The notes under the pieces are model-generated. The model saw nothing but the letters and a program-made list of their open reading frames with translations, was not told the origin of the DNA and searched no databases. A DNA stretch of 64,000 bases from Paragyromitra xinjiangensis (Eukaryota; Ascomycota; Pezizomycetes; Pezizales; Discinaceae): the NCBI GenBank assembly GCA_038503065.1, contig JBCAMK010000017.1, positions 186,001 through 250,000 of the forward strand, in the 5' to 3' direction. The position numbers and the translations under genes are program-made. Position 1 is the first letter of the stretch; every line of letters begins with the position of its first letter. Shown in pieces: positions 12,438-23,768 of this stretch.

Positions 12438-12710
12438 GACGAGGACGAGGTTGAGGACGAGGGTGAGGTTGAGGATGAGGACAAGGGTGAGGTCGAGGAT
12501 GAGGATAAGGGTGAGGTCGAGGATGAGGATAAGGGTGAGGTCGAGGATGAGGATGAGGGTGAGGGTGAGGTCGAGGATGAGGATGAGGGTGAAGTTGAGG
12601 ATGAGGATGAGGATGAGGGTGAAGTTGAGGATGAGGATGAGGATGAGGGTGAAGTTGAGGATGAGGATGAGGGTGAGGTCGAGGATGAGGATGATGGGCA
12701 AGGTGGCTAG
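12438..12710. repeat. GAGGAY/GAGGGT minisatellite after the C1 stop
   Basis: The repeat encoding the acidic C-terminus of C1 continues for about 270 bp past its TAG. Units are variants of GAGGTCGAGGATGAGGATGAGG. The stop may be recent, the ancestral protein having had a longer acidic tail. The long Leu/Ile open frame on the other strand is an artefact of the repeat. Confidence 0.8.
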
Positions 12711-12889
12711 CCTAAGATTGGGCTATACTGAGGTCGTCTCCCTATGATTGTACCACTGCCCAACCTACCTCCTAGCCCTATTCTCTGCCGCGGGTATCGA
12801 TCCTACGTACCGGCCCGTACGCACTGTATATAGCAAATAGATAGCTAGGCTCGTGCGGTATATAGAGAATAAAGAATGTATGGGCTTAC

Positions 12890-13200
12890 GCCCCAAGGAT
12901 ATTGTACGCCCACGTGAGATGGTACGTCCAGGCGGTTTTGCACGCCCACTGGAGACTGTATGTCCAGTATATCAGGCTCGGATTTTCTAGACCTCCGCCC
13001 AGGCGTGGACGAAGTCTGCCCTACGCCCATGAGACCAGGCGGGTTTGTACGCCCACGGGAGACTGTACGTCCAGTATATCAGGCTCGGATTTTCCAGGCC
13101 CCCGCCTGAGCGTGGACGAAGGTTGACCCACGCCCGGGACTAGGACTGATATCCACACGTCCAGCGCTTCCAGGCGTATACCGTACTAGTCAGTACGCCC
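12890..13200. repeat. Subterminal direct repeats of E1 (two units of about 105 bp)
   Basis: Units at about 12928-13034 and 13036-13138 share TATATCAGGCTCGGATTTTC and GYGTGGACGAAG. They carry GTACGCCCAC and ACGTCCAG phrases also found near the left end. Probably transposase or accessory-protein binding sites, by analogy with CACTA-type subterminal repeats. Confidence 0.6.
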
Positions 13201-13901
13201 AGAGCAGTGCCTAAAAAAAATCCGAGCCCAGTGCGCCCAGTGCGCCCAAGGCACTGGGCGCGACTGGATGCAGACCCGGCTTTTTGCTGATGGAGCGACG
13301 GGCTGTAGGGAGCTTTCTGTGTAGGCTATGCTTCGGTCTCGATTGCGACTATGAACCTCATTGATTATGCTATTAAGGCTATCGTTAGGTCCATCTGCCG
13401 GCTGCAGAGGAGTCGGCATGATGCTGCTCGGTACCGGCTTCGAATTGGTATCCTTATTACACCCATTAGTAGGCTAAGTGACTGGAGGATTAATTGTACT
13501 TGCCAGTCTTTTGCGAATGAGGTTTGCCTGTATCATCTCTCGATGCCTTGCAGTAGACTTTTTGGGAGGGCCTGCCGGCTTCTGTGAGGTCGGGAGTAAT
13601 TCATATTCGTCTGAATCGTCACTCTCATAGGGTCTACGAAAGAGCGCTATATTTTCTTCCTCTTCCTCTTCCTCTTCCTCTTCCTCTTCCTCTTCCCCTT
13701 CCCTTTCCCCTTCCTCTACTTCCTCCTCTTCATCTTCGTCTTCGCCTTCTTCTACCGCCCCCCTGTTTTCTTCCTCATTCCTCGCCGACCTCTCACGAGA
13801 CGGCAGATGCCTGGAGGTGGAGGGTCGGAAGGAAGGTTTTGTTATCTGCATCGAACAGTGTTTTAAAGTGCTAGATTTCTTACCTGAATTTCTGATCATT
13901 C

Positions 13902-15853
13902 CATCAGCAAAACTGATTCTGATCCTGGCTTCCGCTTCTAGGTCCCGCGTGCTCCAGGAGGTCTGAGCGTTGGTGTGGGAGAGTCCTGAGCGCAACTGGA
14001 TCAGCCACCCGACTTCTGGCCTATTTTGGTTGCTACAGGATGGAAGGACTGTGCTCCAGTACATGCTGTGGACCTCGCCTACAAGCCCATGGACCGTCCT
14101 GGAGCTTCCTGGAGCTGAGCTGCACGGTCCATGGAGCTCTCTGGAGTTGCATATCTCCCCCCAGTACCGATCAGGGTTCGCTTTTCTAGGTCCATGGCGC
14201 TCTCTGGAGCCGTGTACCTTTCCCCAGTACCGATCTGGGTACTGCTGAAGCACGTACCTGCCCTCCACCAGTACCCTGAAGCGCGTACCTTCCCTCCACC
14301 AGTACCCTGAAGCACGTACCTGCCCTCTATTAGGGTCCCAAATTGCGCACTCCGCTGACAGGAGATCGCAGGATCTTGCATGCAAGCGAGTCAATAACCC
14401 TGACCCTAGGGACTTAGTGAATTTTTAGCGAAAGTCTTTTGCTGCCACCCGTACCGTTGCCACGTTACCCCTTTTCTCTTACTCCCACCCATCCACACCC
14501 ATCCACACCCCCTATTGCCCTTCCTACTGTGCAGTTACATAAACTTTGCTAACATCGTGACTTCAGTTCTCACATCTCAAATACATTCGGATATCGACAT
14601 CGGACCCTATTACATAGGACCTCGCTTGGTCGGACCCTCAGCAGCAGACCCCTTCAGCAGCAGACCTCGCTCGCTTCCACAGCCTGCTGAATCGACTGCC
14701 TGAGAGCCTCCTGAGCAGCCTCCGAATCGGCTGTCTCTAAGCCTCCAAATTGACTGCTGAATTGACTGCTGAATTGACTGCTCAATAGACTCCGAATCGA
14801 CTCCCGAATAGGCTCCGAATTGACTGCTGAATAGGCTCCGAATCCTGCTGAATTGACTGCTGAATTGACTCTGAATTGACGCCCAAACCACTGCCGAATA
14901 GACTCCCGAATAGACTCCGAATTGACTGTGGAATAGGCTCCTGAATAGACTCCGAATTGACTCCCGAATTGACTCCGAATCGGCTGTTTCTAAGCCTCCG
15001 AATCCTGCCGAATTGACTGCCGAATTGGCTGTTGAATAGACTCCTGAATAGACTCCGAATTGACTGCTGAATTGACTGCTGAATAGACTCCGAATCGACT
15101 CCGAATCGGCTGTTTCTGAGCCTCCGAATCCCGCTGAATTGACTGCTGAATTGACTGCTCAATAGACTCCGAATCGACTCCCAAATAGGCTCCTGAATAG
15201 GCTCCGAATTGACTGCTGAATTGACTGCTGAATAGGCTCCCGAATAGACTCCGAATCAGCTATTTCTAAGCCTCCGAATCCTGCTGAATTGACTGCCGAA
15301 TTGACTCTGAATCGGCCATTTCTAAGCCTCCGAATCCTGCCGAATTGACTGCCGAATAGACTCCTGAATAGACTCCGAATCGACTGCGTGCCAGCGCCTG
15401 AAACAACTGCTGAATAGCAGACCAAACAATTGATTTAGGCACAGGTGGGTTTAGTGCGGGGGGGGGGTTGCCTCTAGTGGCGACTGCTTGATTTTGTACA
15501 TAGAGATCCTGTAGTGTAGCTTTTCAATATATGTAGCCGAATTGATACCAATAATCATATGCATTTGCGTGCCCCCAGTAGTATTATTGGCGCCCTACAG
15601 CCGCCCAACAACTGACCTACAAGCAATGGTGTGGTCCACGGGAATTGAGAGAGCTTCAGGAAGGTCCGCCATCTATGGTAGGTGGTCCAGGGAGGTCCAC
15701 GACGGTCCGTGAGAAGTGGTGTGTGGTCTGGGAACTGTGTGCAAGGGTCCTTGGGATATGGCTGTTCCATGGACTGGCACTTGCCTCCATCTGGTCCACG
15801 CCATCCATGAGGGTCCGGGAGCGCCCAGGAGCCAAGAATCGGTTTTGCTGATG
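13902..15853. mobile_element. I-a: 1952-bp non-autonomous CATCAG element
   Basis: Left CATCAGCAAAACTGATTC, right GGTTTTGCTGATG, duplication TC at 13900-13901 and 15854-15855. Inserted immediately upstream of the C2 start codon (13897-13899). No protein gene: the interior is subterminal repeats of GGTCCA/TGGACC and GTACCTGCCCTCCACCAG, plus a minisatellite. An ORF at 14079-14394 is repeat-derived. Confidence 0.93.
14690..15420. repeat. 12-bp minisatellite array inside I-a
   Basis: About 60 units of 11-13 bp, consensus GAATTGACTGCT with variants GAATAGACTCC and GAATCGACTCC, interspersed with TTTCTAAGCCTCC. The reverse complement of the same array fills I-b. The Ser/Gln/Arg open frames across it are artefacts. 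Confidence 0.9.
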
Positions 15854-16119
15854 TCTTTCAGTAGAGTGACAAAGGAGTTTGTCGGGCTGTAAGGGATGGC
15901 AGCTCTTTGGGTGGGAGGTGAGGTAGTGGCAGTGAGGTAGTGACCGGCCTGAGAGAGGTCGGCGTCTGCTTGAGGGAGTAAGTAAAGGGGTATTGCACGG
16001 ACTCCCAAAACATTGGTTGCCACGGGGCACGCTATGACTGTGGAAATGACCAGATCTTCAGCTCTGCTGCCACACCTAGCAACAGCGGCTAGTAGATATA
16101 TTTGTGGATACATAAGAAT

Positions 16120-16880
16120 GATTAATAATTAAGCAAATCCAACCAAATGACGGCATAAAGATAGTAAGACCCTTCACCAGCTCGCTGAAGGTCGGCAAAT
16201 ACTGTCTTAGACGTTAGCGTTTAGCTATAAAGGATGGATAGGGTAGTAGGGTACCTGCAACGGCCAGTGCCTTGCTGCCCCTAGGCCAATAATAGAAACG
16301 CCAAGATATCTAACATCTAATCGATCCCGCCATAATAATACAAATAATACAAATAATATAAATAATAGGAATGATACAGATAATAGGAATGATACAGATA
16401 ATAGGAATGATACAGATAATAGGATTATACAAAGACCCTGCCTTCCTCCTGAAGGTCGTCGGATACCACCTAAAAGTCAGCTTTGGATCTCAAATGATTG
16501 GTAGGAGGGAGTGTACCAGCACTCATCCACGCCTTGCTGCCCCCTTTACCCTCTAAAGCAACAGATAAAACAAAGGATATAAAACATATAAAGCATCCGG
16601 TATAATAATAATAAGAATAGGAAAGCCAGGACCGCCGACCTTTGGGAGGTCGGTAAACGCTATACATAAACCTTCACAAGCCAGTCAGTAATCAGGTAAC
16701 CGCGCGGGAGGAAATTTGACCTACCAAAAAAATAATCATGCGTATCCATCATATATCAACCAAAGGAAAACAAAAAGAACTTGAAACAGATAAAGAAATT
16801 TGCCGGCCTCTAGGAGGCCGAGGGGGGGTTGCCACAACTACAAAACTGAAGAAAATAGGAAATTGAGGACGAAATGGCCG
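16120..16880. other. E2 non-coding region between C2 and B2
   Basis: No gene seen. Contains a microsatellite of GAATGATACAGATAATAG units (16365-16425) and two to three copies of a phrase ending GTCGG or GGTCGGC, e.g. CCGACCTTTGGGAGGTCGG near 16636. Confidence 0.6.
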
Positions 16881-17312
16881 CAGAAGCTAAGCGGTAGCTC
16901 CAACATCCTCGTCAGCCCCACCCTTCCCATCCCCTCCGTCGTTCTCCTCCTCTTTATCCTCCTCCTCCTCCTCCTCTTCCAACTCCTCCTCCTCCTCCGC
17001 TTCAGCTGCTGCCTTAACCGCTTCCCTAGCTGCCCGCCTCTGAGCGGCCGACATATACCTGTTCTCAAACCCTTCCTCATCAGAAAATATGGCGTCTGGC
17101 GTTATGTCCTTGTGATGCTCTTTGATTGACTCCAGGAGCTCTTGCTGGCACAAGATTCGTGCCTGAGTCTTCCTTTCACGAGCTTGGAAGCCCCTATCTG
17201 TACGCGACAGTGGCTTAAACTTCTTCCGAAGCGGGCGGTCGTCTGCGTCAGAATCCTCGGCAGGGTCCTTGAGAAGAGAGGCGAAATAGCGCTTGGAGAT
17301 ATGTGCCCGCTC

Positions 17313-18773
17313 CATCAGCAAAATGAATTATTTTTTCCCTGAGCTCCAGGAGGCTCGGGATCGCCAGGAGGCTTGGGAGACCCGTGGAGAATATGTGCCT
17401 ACCTGGAGGAGCGATTCGCGACCAACCTCCTTAGGGAGGCACACGGAGGAGCAGCAGGCACTCCAGGAGACTCTAGGAGATCGATATAGGCGCTCCCAGC
17501 GTGCCATGGAGAGCTGTGGAGAAGCATAAGTTACACCTGTCACCCTTCTCAATTCACTGATGTCACGCTGTCACTCAAGTTTTGGAGAATATTGTGAATA
17601 TTATTATTGACTATCTAAAGGATCTCTATACATCGAACGAGCCCCTGCATCCTCCTGCCTGCCCTACTGCATCCTACTCCTCCTATTCCAAGCCTGCTGC
17701 TGAGCTTGCCGTGGAGTCGATTCGGAGGCAGGCAAACAGCCAATTCAGCCGTGGATTCGGAGGCTCAGAAACAGCCGATTCGGAGGCAGGAAAGCACGGG
17801 ATTCAGAGGCTTAGAAACAGCCGATTCGGAGTCTATTCAGGAGTCAATTCAGCAGTCAATTCGGCAGTATTCGGAGTCAATTCAGCAGTCAATTCAGCAG
17901 TGGATTCAGAGGCTCGGAAACAGCCGATTCGGAGTCTATTCAGGAGTCAATTTGGCAGTCAATTTGGCAGGATTCGGAGGCTCAGAAACAGCCGATTCGG
18001 AGTCAATTCAGGAGTCTATTCGGCAGTGGATTTGGAGGCTTAGAAACAGCCGATTCGGAGTCTATTCAGGAGTCAATTCAGCAGTCAATTCGGCAGTATT
18101 TGGAGTCAATTCAGCAGTCAATTCAGCAGGATTCAGAGGCTTAGAAACAGCCGATTCGGAGTCTATTCAGGAGTCAATTCAGCAGTGGATTCAGCAGTGG
18201 ATTCAGAGGCTCGGAAACAGCCGATTCGGAGTCTATTCAGGAGTCAATTCGGAGGCAAGCAAGCAGTCGATTTGGAAGCTGGAAAGCACGGGATTTGGAG
18301 GCAGGCGAGCAGTTGATTTAGCCGTGGATTCAGCAAGGGGAGTGACGGGGCCTATCAAGAGTTAGCTACTGTACAAAACGACGCGTCTATGGTGGAGATG
18401 TAGGAGAGGAGGAGGTATGGGCATTGCTCAGGGGGTTAAAAGGGGTGGGTGAATAGGGGCGGCGTGGGTGGGTTGGGGCAGCAACGGGGAGTTGAAAGAA
18501 ATTCTTCTAAGTCCCTAAGCGAGATCCAATAGTCTGCGATTCAGGGAGTCTCTTGCAGTGGTGTTGAGGTCCAGGAGTGGGATGGAGGCTCAGCATCGTG
18601 CCTTTGGCTCATGGAGTATACAGCATATCTCGGAAGAAGCCATATCCTCCAGGAGATGCAGGTCGGGCGCTCGTGCCTCCAGGCGCCCTGGGAGCGCACG
18701 GAGCACCTGGAGGAGATTGCCTCCCCGGGAGACATGCCCATGCTCCTGGAGGCGTTAATTATTTTTACTGATG
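17313..18773. mobile_element. I-b: 1461-bp non-autonomous CATCAG element
   Basis: Left CATCAGCAAAATGAATTATT, right AATTATTTTTACTGATG, duplication TC at 17311-17312 and 18774-18775. Inserted in a coding exon of B2. The ends are littered with CTCCAGGAG palindromes (17342-17480 and 18540-18755). The middle (17690-18330) is the 12-bp minisatellite seen in I-a, in reverse orientation. No protein gene. Confidence 0.93.
17690..18330. repeat. 12-bp minisatellite array inside I-b
   Basis: Reverse complement of the I-a array: AGCAGTCAATTC, GGAGTCTATTCA and GGCTYAGAAACAGCCGATTC units. Open frames across it on both strands are artefacts. Confidence 0.9.
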
Positions 18774-19860
18774 TCGCCAGAGGGCGGCAGGGTTTGGCGC
18801 GATCGCATTCCTTTGGCAGTAACCCGATGAAGAATAACATTCACAACCGGGGGGTTAGCCGTTGTCGACCTCAGCCAGGCCGTCACCTCGTCATCCTCGC
18901 TGAGAATCATCTCATCGTTAGTAGATATCCGAAAGTCTTCAGGTATGGGGACAAGAGCTCCCCAAACTGCATGAGCGCGACGATTCTCAGCGACATGCTT
19001 TGCTGTGTATGTCAAGATATCACGGTACGTGACCGGCTCTGGGAAGGTCGTCAGCTTCTGGAAAATGGTATTAGCTGGGTCCCAGCCATATCCGCTTGTC
19101 TGGCGTGGTAGAGGTGCATCGCTGTCGTAGGCACCAATTATGTCAGGATCGACGATGCGGACCTGAATGATGCGGGAAGGTGAAGGTGCAGCAGCGCCAG
19201 CAGCACCAGCGGCAGCGACAGCTCTAGTGAGGCCGGCAGCAGGCCCGTCAAAGTCACCATTATCTGCCATCTGCTTATCTGCTGCTGCTCTGGCAGCGTT
19301 CTTCTTCTTGATAGCGTCAAGGCAAAGGCATTTGATAGCCTTCTGAACGACTGCGGTATTCTCCTTTGGCCCTGCTCCTTCGTAGGCTTCCTTGAAGCAG
19401 CTCAAGTATTTGTGGCTGACTGCGTGCTCCTCACAAGCAGTCCAGGCAGCCTTTCCAGGGGTGTCGACGCCTATGATACCGTGCTGAATAGTGTAGGAAA
19501 CAATATCATCACAAACGATCAAAGAGGCTTGATTGTTGGTTGCACTGAAGCCCAGCACTATTTTGAGATCTGCTGCAGTCATTTCAGTCGCTCTGGCGCG
19601 GGGCGGCATCTTGGTAGGGGTGCTTGCCGGCTTGTGGGAGGTCGGTTGGGTTGATGATTGCCGGGGTGATCAATATACTGGAGTTTTTTGTCGGGGGGGG
19701 TTAAGCTTGGGGATATTCGTCGTAAGGATGGATCTGTTTGCGACGGCTTGCGAGAGGTCGGTACACTGTTTGGTGGGGTTGTTTGATTGTTTAGATTGGG
19801 CGGGGGGGTTTTGTTTGCTCTGCTTGGTTCTGACTCGGTTAGAGGCGCCATATCTGCCAT

Positions 19861-20508
19861 TTTATAGCCTTTGCTGGCTATTCAAGCTGGAAGGCAAGAT
19901 TGCGAGAGCAGCAACTTGAAATGTTGAGCTGAATAGCAGCTGCAGCTTGAAACGCTGCGTTGAAGGAGGCTGCGAGGGAGGAGGTGGTGGTGTGAATAGT
20001 GCGAGGAGGTGGAGGTTGGAGGTTGGAGGTTGGAAGGTGAGGGGGTGGAGGGTTGACGTAAGAGTTAGCAAATCCGAAACTCTTAAAGAGCTCAGGGTTA
20101 GGGTTATAGGACACTAGCGCTACTTCAATATGCGCAGATGTTGAGAAAGGAGCCTGCCAACCTCCTGTAGGCTGGTAGAGGATCCACATGCCAGAAAATC
20201 ACTGAGCTTAGAGCAACTTTTTTTTTGAGGATCTTGCTGCTGTTGAGCTGCGATTGAGCTGGTTGCTGAGCTTCAAAGTAGGCTGCGTCGGCTGCAAAGG
20301 TCCAAGCTGTTGCGTTGCGGCTCTTATTCTGAATTAGGCGCCATATCAACCCCTAACGTCAGCTCAACCCTTGATCTCAACCCCCAAAGACACGGCTGAG
20401 AGTGCTATGAGCTCTTTCCCGGCTCTCCAGAGGTCGTCACTCCCGGACCATAAGTCCCCTATTATCCCACAACACCTCGCTACCCCTTTTACTACCAAAT
20501 CTCCAAAC
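19861..20508. promoter_or_regulatory. Divergent promoter region of B2 and T2
   Basis: About 650 bp between divergent starts, as in E1 and E3. It contains palindromic phrases such as CCAACCTCCTGTAGGCTGG (20158-20176). No TATA-like site that I would defend. Confidence 0.4.
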
Positions 20509-23500
20509 ATGCCAGACCGCTGCCCCTTTTGTCGATATTCCATCAGCAAAAACAAACGACATTCCTCTGTGGCCTATTTGACCTCTGTGGCCTATTTGGC
20601 TCCTATTTGGCCTCTGTGGCCTCTGCAGAGGTCAACATTCCTCTGTGGAGGTTTCCAAGGAAATTTTGATATTTTCCTCTGCAGAGGCCACAGAGGCCAC
20701 AGAGGTCCAAATAGGAGCCAAATAGGTCACAGAGGTAAGAACATGATCCTAATTTCAAATAGGTCATTTTTTGTTGTTCTTGCTGATGTCCTACGACTAC
20801 AGCTCAGCTTTGATGACCCATATCTTGACCAAGCACCCTGAACAAGCAGAAGTTTATCTTGACGACTCACTGACGGATCGAGAGGAGCCGGCAGAGGACT
20901 TACTGGACGAAAGGAGTGATAGATCATCAATTTACGATTCGGACAATAATTCAGACGAAGAACCAGCTACAGCCTCTGATGCCGAAGACAACGATAGTGA
21001 TGCGGTCGAAGTTCCAAATATCAGCCAAAGCTTCCTACCAGACGTAGGGAGGTCGGCAGGGAACGTGCCAAGCTTCCTAGAAACTCAGGAAAGCTTGCTC
21101 CAATTCCCTCTATTTCCTTTCCACACCGCTTATGACTTCCATTTAGCCAAATGGTTTATTGATACCAAAACGACGAAGACTGGCATCGAGGAATACTTCA
21201 AGAAAGGTCTTTACCTTGGTGCCGACTCCTATTGGTCTGCCTACACCCTTTACAAGGTCATCAAAGACCTGCCTACGACCTTAGGAGAGCCTAGTTGGAC
21301 CTTTATAGAGGAGGAGATTGATGGAGAGCCTTTTGTATTCTGCCATCGCGATCCTATGGTTTGTATACGATATTTGCTGGCCCAGACGGCATATTCAGGA
21401 GAAATGGTCTACGCTCCAGTGATGGAATTCAACCCTGCCGGCGAAAGGATGTATTCAGAAATGCATACAGCTGATTGGTGGTGGGATCTCCAGGTTACTC
21501 TTCCGACCTTCCAGGAGTCGTCAAAGCTTGCTAACCAGTCGTAGGAAACCCTTCCCGCTGGCTCCACATTAATTCCAATTCTTTGCTCGTCGGATCAAAC
21601 ACATCTTACCAACTTCTCAGGCGATAAAAAGGCTTGGCCTATCTATTTGACGATAGGCAATATCAAATCCACACTTCGAAACAAACCTTCCGCAATGGCA
21701 TCGCTGCTGCTGGCACTGCTTCCTGTCCCGCCAAAAGTTGGCAAGTTGAAGATCAAGGCTGCTGAAGCGCAAAGGTCAAGAAATCGCGCGGTTTTTGATC
21801 TCGCCATGGAAAAAACTATGTCGACCCTCCATGAGCCGGCAACAAATGGTGTTCAGCTTCCATGTGCTGATGGTCAGTTGCGATTCTGCTTTCCAGTAGT
21901 CTGCGGCTGGTTGGCAGACCATTTAGAGCACGTCACCCTCCAGCATCTGAAGAATAATGCATGCCCAGTCTACGAGGTTGACGCCTCTAGCCTTGGTCAG
22001 CTTTGTACGCAGCCCTTCCCAGTACGCAATCACGATAGCTACAAAGCTCGAGTAAAACATTATCAAGAGACGGGCTCAATAGGGGATCTAGACTGGCTGC
22101 AGCAGAGAGGTATGAAAGCACTGATGAACAGCTTCTGGCGGCTTCCCAGAGTCCGGCCAGAAGCTCTCGGGAAACCCGACCTTTTACATACAGTCTATTT
22201 AGGTCTTTTGAAGCATATGATGGAATGGATTCAAGGCTTCCTTGGCAAATACAACTGACTCGGCCAATTTGACAAAGTATGGAAGTCCATCCCCCCCTAT
22301 ACGGGCATCACAGTTCCCAAAAAGGCCTATCGAGAGGTGACCCAGTGGCAGGGCAAAGAGATGCGGAACCTTGGTCGATTCCTCCTGGTGGCGGTCACGA
22401 TTGCTCTGCGGAAGCCAACGGCCTCTGAAAGGCCGGCGTTCAAAAAAGCTCTTAACTGTATCCGAGCCTTGATAGATTTCCACCTAATGGCTCAATATCG
22501 CAGCCACACTGAACAGACTATTGCCTATATGGAAGGCTATTTGAAGGACTTCCACGAGCATAAGGATATCTTCCTCAAATTCCGCAAGTCGAAGGCGACG
22601 AATGCGAAAGCAAAGAAAGCTAACAAAGCCATGCGGCAAGCTCAGGAGGAATTGTTGACGGCCTCTCAGAGTACGGCGAGGAGGCGGAAGGTAGTGGTGG
22701 AAGAAAGAATTGAGAGGCCAGAACAGCGCCAGGATATCTACCGTCAGGAATCTCATTTCAACTTCATCAAGATGCACCTATTGACCCACTTCAGCACACA
22801 TGTGAGGCAATTCGGTAATATTGTTGCCTACTCCACAGAGGTCGGTGAAGCCTCACATCGAGAACAGATCAAAGTCGGTTATCGCGCCTCGAATAAAATT
22901 AATGCAACCAAGCAGATCTTAGAACACTACTCTCGTCGGCACATGATGGCTATGCGTATCATATCTATTCGGGAGGCGACTCGTGAGAGGCCGGCAGGAT
23001 CACTCCCAAAGGATGTGAGAGAACTCCTAGAGAATGAAAAGGTTCCAGCCTGGTGCGAGCCGCATATTAGAGCGGAAAGAAAGCCCCCATCTTACCTCCA
23101 AGGACGTATAAGCGCCCGTTTGACCCAATCCCTGGAAGATGTGATGCTGGATATTGGTGATACCAAGGGTCTATTAGTGCAGAAGGTAGAGTCATATAAC
23201 AGTACATTGCCGGACTTCCAGAGGTTGCCAACCAACAACATCAAGCTAAGACTGTGCCCAGTGGAGCGCTTTACCCAGCTTCAGGTCCCTATGCTCAAAT
23301 TCCAAGAGACCGATCTCTATACCATACACCACCTTCGATGCACGATTAATATGCCATTTCGAGGAGGGGCTGCAAGGAATGACTGGGTCTGGGTTATGGT
23401 AGGAAACGAGACTGAGTATGGTGCCTTGCATGGGCGCTTACCTGGCCGATTGAAATGCTTGTTTAAGCTTTGCGATCCAAGCTCGGGACGTACCCATCGG

Positions 23501-23725
23501 CTTGCGCTCGTCAAGATGCTTCAATTGAAAGGCACCGGCCTCCTGGAGGCCGACAACAGCTTGTTAAGAGTTCGTCTTCGTAATGTAAGGATTCCTAGTA
23601 ACGACGAGTGGGTTGTGAGTGTTGCTTCGATTACAGGGATGGCACATCTGGTGCCAGATCTAGAAGAGGGCTATTGGTATGTAAATAGTAGAGTGGATCT
23701 TGAGACGTTCAACGACATATACTAG
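20509..23725 (+). pseudogene. T2: Plavaka-type transposase, MITE insertion and in-frame TGA
   Basis: Starts MPDRCPFCRYS at 20509; MITE-B interrupts the C2H2 finger, which reads on as SYDYSSALMTHILTKHPE once MITE-B and one TC are removed. A 51-bp intron (21494-21544) follows ADWWWDLQ, at the same site as in T3. The core shows SDQTHLTNFSGDKKAWPIYL, PDLLHTVYLGLLKHMMEW and YSTEVGEASHREQIK. A TGA at 22256-22258 stands where T1 has CGA (Arg). Corrected length is 972 codons including the stop. Ends SITGMAHLVP and DLETFNDIY. Closer to T3 than to T1 in sequence and intron. Confidence 0.88.
20541..20788. mobile_element. MITE-B: 248-bp foldback element in T2
   Basis: CATCAGCAAAAACAAACG left, TTGTTCTTGCTGATG right, duplication TC at 20539-20540 and 20789-20790. 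It is the reverse complement of MITE-A with few differences. Confidence 0.95.
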
Positions 23726-23768
23726 AGAGGCTGGAATTCACAGCAGGAATCCAAGACCGACCTACCAG

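Larger units (their letters stand above)
3986..13292 (+). mobile_element. E1: Plavaka-type three-gene transposon inserted in C2
   Basis: Left end CATCAGCAAAAAGGG at 3986 and right end CTTTTTGCTGATG ending 13292 (12-13 bp inverted). Duplication GA at 3984-3985 and 13293-13294. Genes: T1 (minus), B1 (plus), C1 (plus). 9307 bp, or about 9060 bp without MITE-A. The subterminal regions are dense in GTACGTCTRATACG-like and CGTCCAG phrases (4070-4215 and 12895-13200). T1 is interrupted by a TGA, C1 by MITE-A; B1 looks intact. Confidence 0.93.
2911..13899 (-). pseudogene. C2: protein C of E2, interrupted by E1
   Basis: Reads from ATG at 13899 (minus) to 13295, then continues at 3985 down to a TAG at 2911. 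E1 lies between. Deleting E1 plus one GA gives a continuous frame (PVAQLAKLYIASFTYFKH) that matches C3 (LVQCASQYISSYTYFRE). The N-terminal part has a long Glu run and TARHREMIQANLIRKRL. Later blocks: LRAKQSSARSQFL, YLLDDDRFTCHPDTYEV, GRFLAPQIPALIYGKFFEG, TATMIYHCLHAWKTGAYSD and ILELRKRSSS, each matching C3 in order and separated by introns. I-a sits one base upstream of the start codon. The middle resembles DUF6532. Confidence 0.85.
16887..19609 (-). pseudogene. B2: protein B of E2, split by I-b
   Basis: Deleting I-b plus one TC joins 19609-18776 to 17312-16887 in frame, giving 419 residues. The N-terminal half starts MPPRARATEMTAADLK, has GIIGVDTPGKAAWTACEEH and IKKKNAARA, then IIQVRIVDPDIIG and WGALVPIPED, each matching B3 in order. 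The C-terminal half starts AHISKRYF and contains RKKFKPLSRTDRGFQARERK, also as in B3, ending in a Glu run. B3 has about 115 further N-terminal residues. A corresponding reading frame in B2 (19860 to about 19610) is offset by one base, perhaps by an indel at the G8 run near 19690. Function unknown. Confidence 0.8.

Noticed and set aside
12333..12747. Leu/Ile/Asp repeat open frame and Arg/Met frame
   Set aside because: Other strand and frame of the GAGGAY minisatellite.
14610..15425. Overlapping Ser/Gln/Arg-rich open frames
   Set aside because: They translate a 12-bp minisatellite in I-a; frames are open because the repeat lacks stops.
14690..18330. Possible CRISPR-like array
   Set aside because: Units are 11-13 bp with no unique spacers, in a eukaryotic transposon.
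17582..18365. Open frames up to 219 residues (repeats of SESIQQS or RRLRNSRFG type)
   Set aside because: Same minisatellite in I-b; not proteins.
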